Positions 63,233 through 64,000 of a DNA stretch of 64,000 nt are shown here, piece by piece. Within the stretch, counting starts at the first letter, position 1; each line of letters begins with the position of its first letter. Source of the DNA: Oceanipulchritudo coccoides (GTDB lineage: Bacteria > Verrucomicrobiota > Verrucomicrobiia > Opitutales > Oceanipulchritudinaceae); NCBI RefSeq assembly GCF_010500615.1, contig NZ_JAAGNX010000002.1, forward strand, positions 734,990 to 798,989. The letters run 5' to 3'. The translations under genes were made by a program, and so were the position numbers. The notes beneath the pieces were generated by a model, which ran no database searches, was not told the origin of the DNA, and saw only the letters and a list, made by a program, of their open reading frames with translations.

Positions 63233-63925
63233 ATGAAAACGAAAATGAAAAAGATTACTGCTATCCTCGCTGCCTCTGTGGCAGGCGCAACGATTGCTGG
63301 TGCCCAGGAATTGTCCGTGAGCACTGGTGTTGCCTGGGAATCGGATTACATCTTCCGCGGCGTTCAGCTTGCTGAAGAGTACTTCGCTCCTTCGGTTGAC
63401 GTGAGCTATGGCGATTTCTACGCAGGCATGTGGGCCGCTTTGCCGGTCGATGCTGAATTTGCGAATGAAATCGACTTCTACGCTGGCTATGGCTTCGGCA
63501 TCAACGAAACTGTGAGTGGCGACTTCGGTGTCACCTACTACACTTACCCGGAAGACGGCGTTGGTGAAGACACAGTTGAACTATATGCTGGTCTCAGCTT
63601 CGAAGCTACCCTCAGCCCGGCGATCTACGTCTTCTATGATTTCGATCTGGAAGCCCTGACGCTTGAAGGTTCAATCGGCCACTCAGTTGAGCTGAGCGAA
63701 GAAGGATCCGTGGATATGTCCGCTTACCTCGGTTGGGTTGATCCTGACTTGGGTGATGACTGGAACTACTACGGAGCCGGTGTTGCTTACAACTACGCAT
63801 TCACGGAAAGTGCCAGTTTCAGCATTGGCCTGAACTGGTATGCTTCTTCTGAAGACACGATCGGCGAAAGCGGTGGCGACGACAACGAGTTCACCCTCGC
63901 GACAAGCATCACAGCCGGATTCTAA
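63233..63925 (+). CDS. TorF-family putative outer-membrane porin
   Basis: A 230-residue protein with a signal peptide (about residues 1-25, ending AGAQ). The rest alternates aromatic and polar residues as in a beta barrel and ends in Phe, the usual outer-membrane barrel terminus. The opening SVSTGVAWESDYIFRGVQLAEEYFAPSVDVSY (in pieces) is typical of the TorF family. The barrel is strongly acidic and poor in Lys. TorF function is not well known. The gene uses highly expressed-type codons and has a good promoter and a terminator, so it is probably abundant. ATG at 63245 is a possible alternative start. Confidence 0.8.
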   Translation: MKTKMKKITAILAASVAGATIAGAQELSVSTGVAWESDYIFRGVQLAEEYFAPSVDVSYGDFYAGMWAALPVDAEFANEIDFYAGYGFGINETVSGDFGVTYYTYPEDGVGEDTVELYAGLSFEATLSPAIYVFYDFDLEALTLEGSIGHSVELSEEGSVDMSAYLGWVDPDLGDDWNYYGAGVAYNYAFTESASFSIGLNWYASSEDTIGESGGDDNEFTLATSITAGF

Positions 63926-63949
63926 ATTGATTTAGATCTGATTTTTGAG

Positions 63950-63986
63950 CCCCGGTCCCGCAGCAGTGGGATCGGGGTTTTCTTTT
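63950..63986 (+). terminator. Rho-independent terminator after the TorF-like gene
   Basis: CCCCGGTCCC and GGGATCGGGG form a 10-base-pair stem with one G-T pair and an 8-base loop, followed by TTTTCTTTTT. Confidence 0.92.
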
Positions 63987-64000
63987 TGGACAAATTGAGT

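Overview
The window is a gene-dense bacterial chromosome segment of moderate GC with no tRNA, rRNA, insertion sequence, prophage or CRISPR array that I can see. Several features suggest a Gram-negative member of the PVC group, most likely Verrucomicrobia (Opitutae/Puniceicoccales): an exosortase, a TorF-type outer-membrane protein, a secretin with PilM/N/O-like partners, a GldA/F/G-like ABC transporter with a DUF4340 protein, a solitary N-succinylarginine dihydrolase, and almost no Shine-Dalgarno sequences. The lineage is inference from gene content, not from a marker-gene tree.

Positions 1-33246 are almost entirely on the minus strand; the only exceptions are an IscA-type protein and miaA at 1.4-2.7 kb. 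Read 5' to 3' on that strand: a Nif3-like protein; rpsO and pnp with a strongly structured spacer; a TrpG/PabA amidotransferase; gyrB and gyrA; trkA and trkH; a four-gene transport block (ABC ATPase, permease, GldG-like, DUF4340) ending in a large AsmA-like protein; accB, accC, an Asp23 protein and an AmaP-like anchor; a small phosphatase, rpiB, glyA and trmH; a GYF-domain membrane protein; a YihY-family protein; a SurA_N/PpiD-like chaperone; and a Ser/Thr kinase just upstream of rpoN, which is cut by the window edge.

From 33 to 50 kb the strands alternate: astB, cimA, an OlsF-like fused acyltransferase, an MsbA-like exporter, DUF5069, a class I aminotransferase, a DUF192 lipoprotein, an M24 peptidase, argS, two DnaQ-fold exonucleases, phosphatidylserine decarboxylase, a cNMP/CBS/DUF294 protein, rpsT, a divergent RluA-like protein and a 32-residue COX24-type basic protein.

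From 51.5 to 56.0 kb a five-gene plus-strand operon encodes PilM-, PilN- and PilO-like proteins, a small exported protein of unknown family and a secretin. No motor ATPase or pilin lies beside it. The right end carries the TsaC/Sua5 enzyme, rpsR, an exosortase translationally coupled to a GlgA/GlgM-type glycosyltransferase followed by glgE (maltose-1-phosphate route to alpha-glucan), a Dabb protein, transaldolase and a TorF-like outer-membrane protein.

The most notable signals are: the secretin operon with its degenerate PilM and unassigned fourth gene; a 10-base hairpin motif shared by the rpsO and pnp leaders plus a 93-base hairpin between them; a DUF294 protein whose nucleotidyltransferase aspartates are gone; the GlgM-GlgE pair; and the accBC-asp23-amaP neighbourhood.
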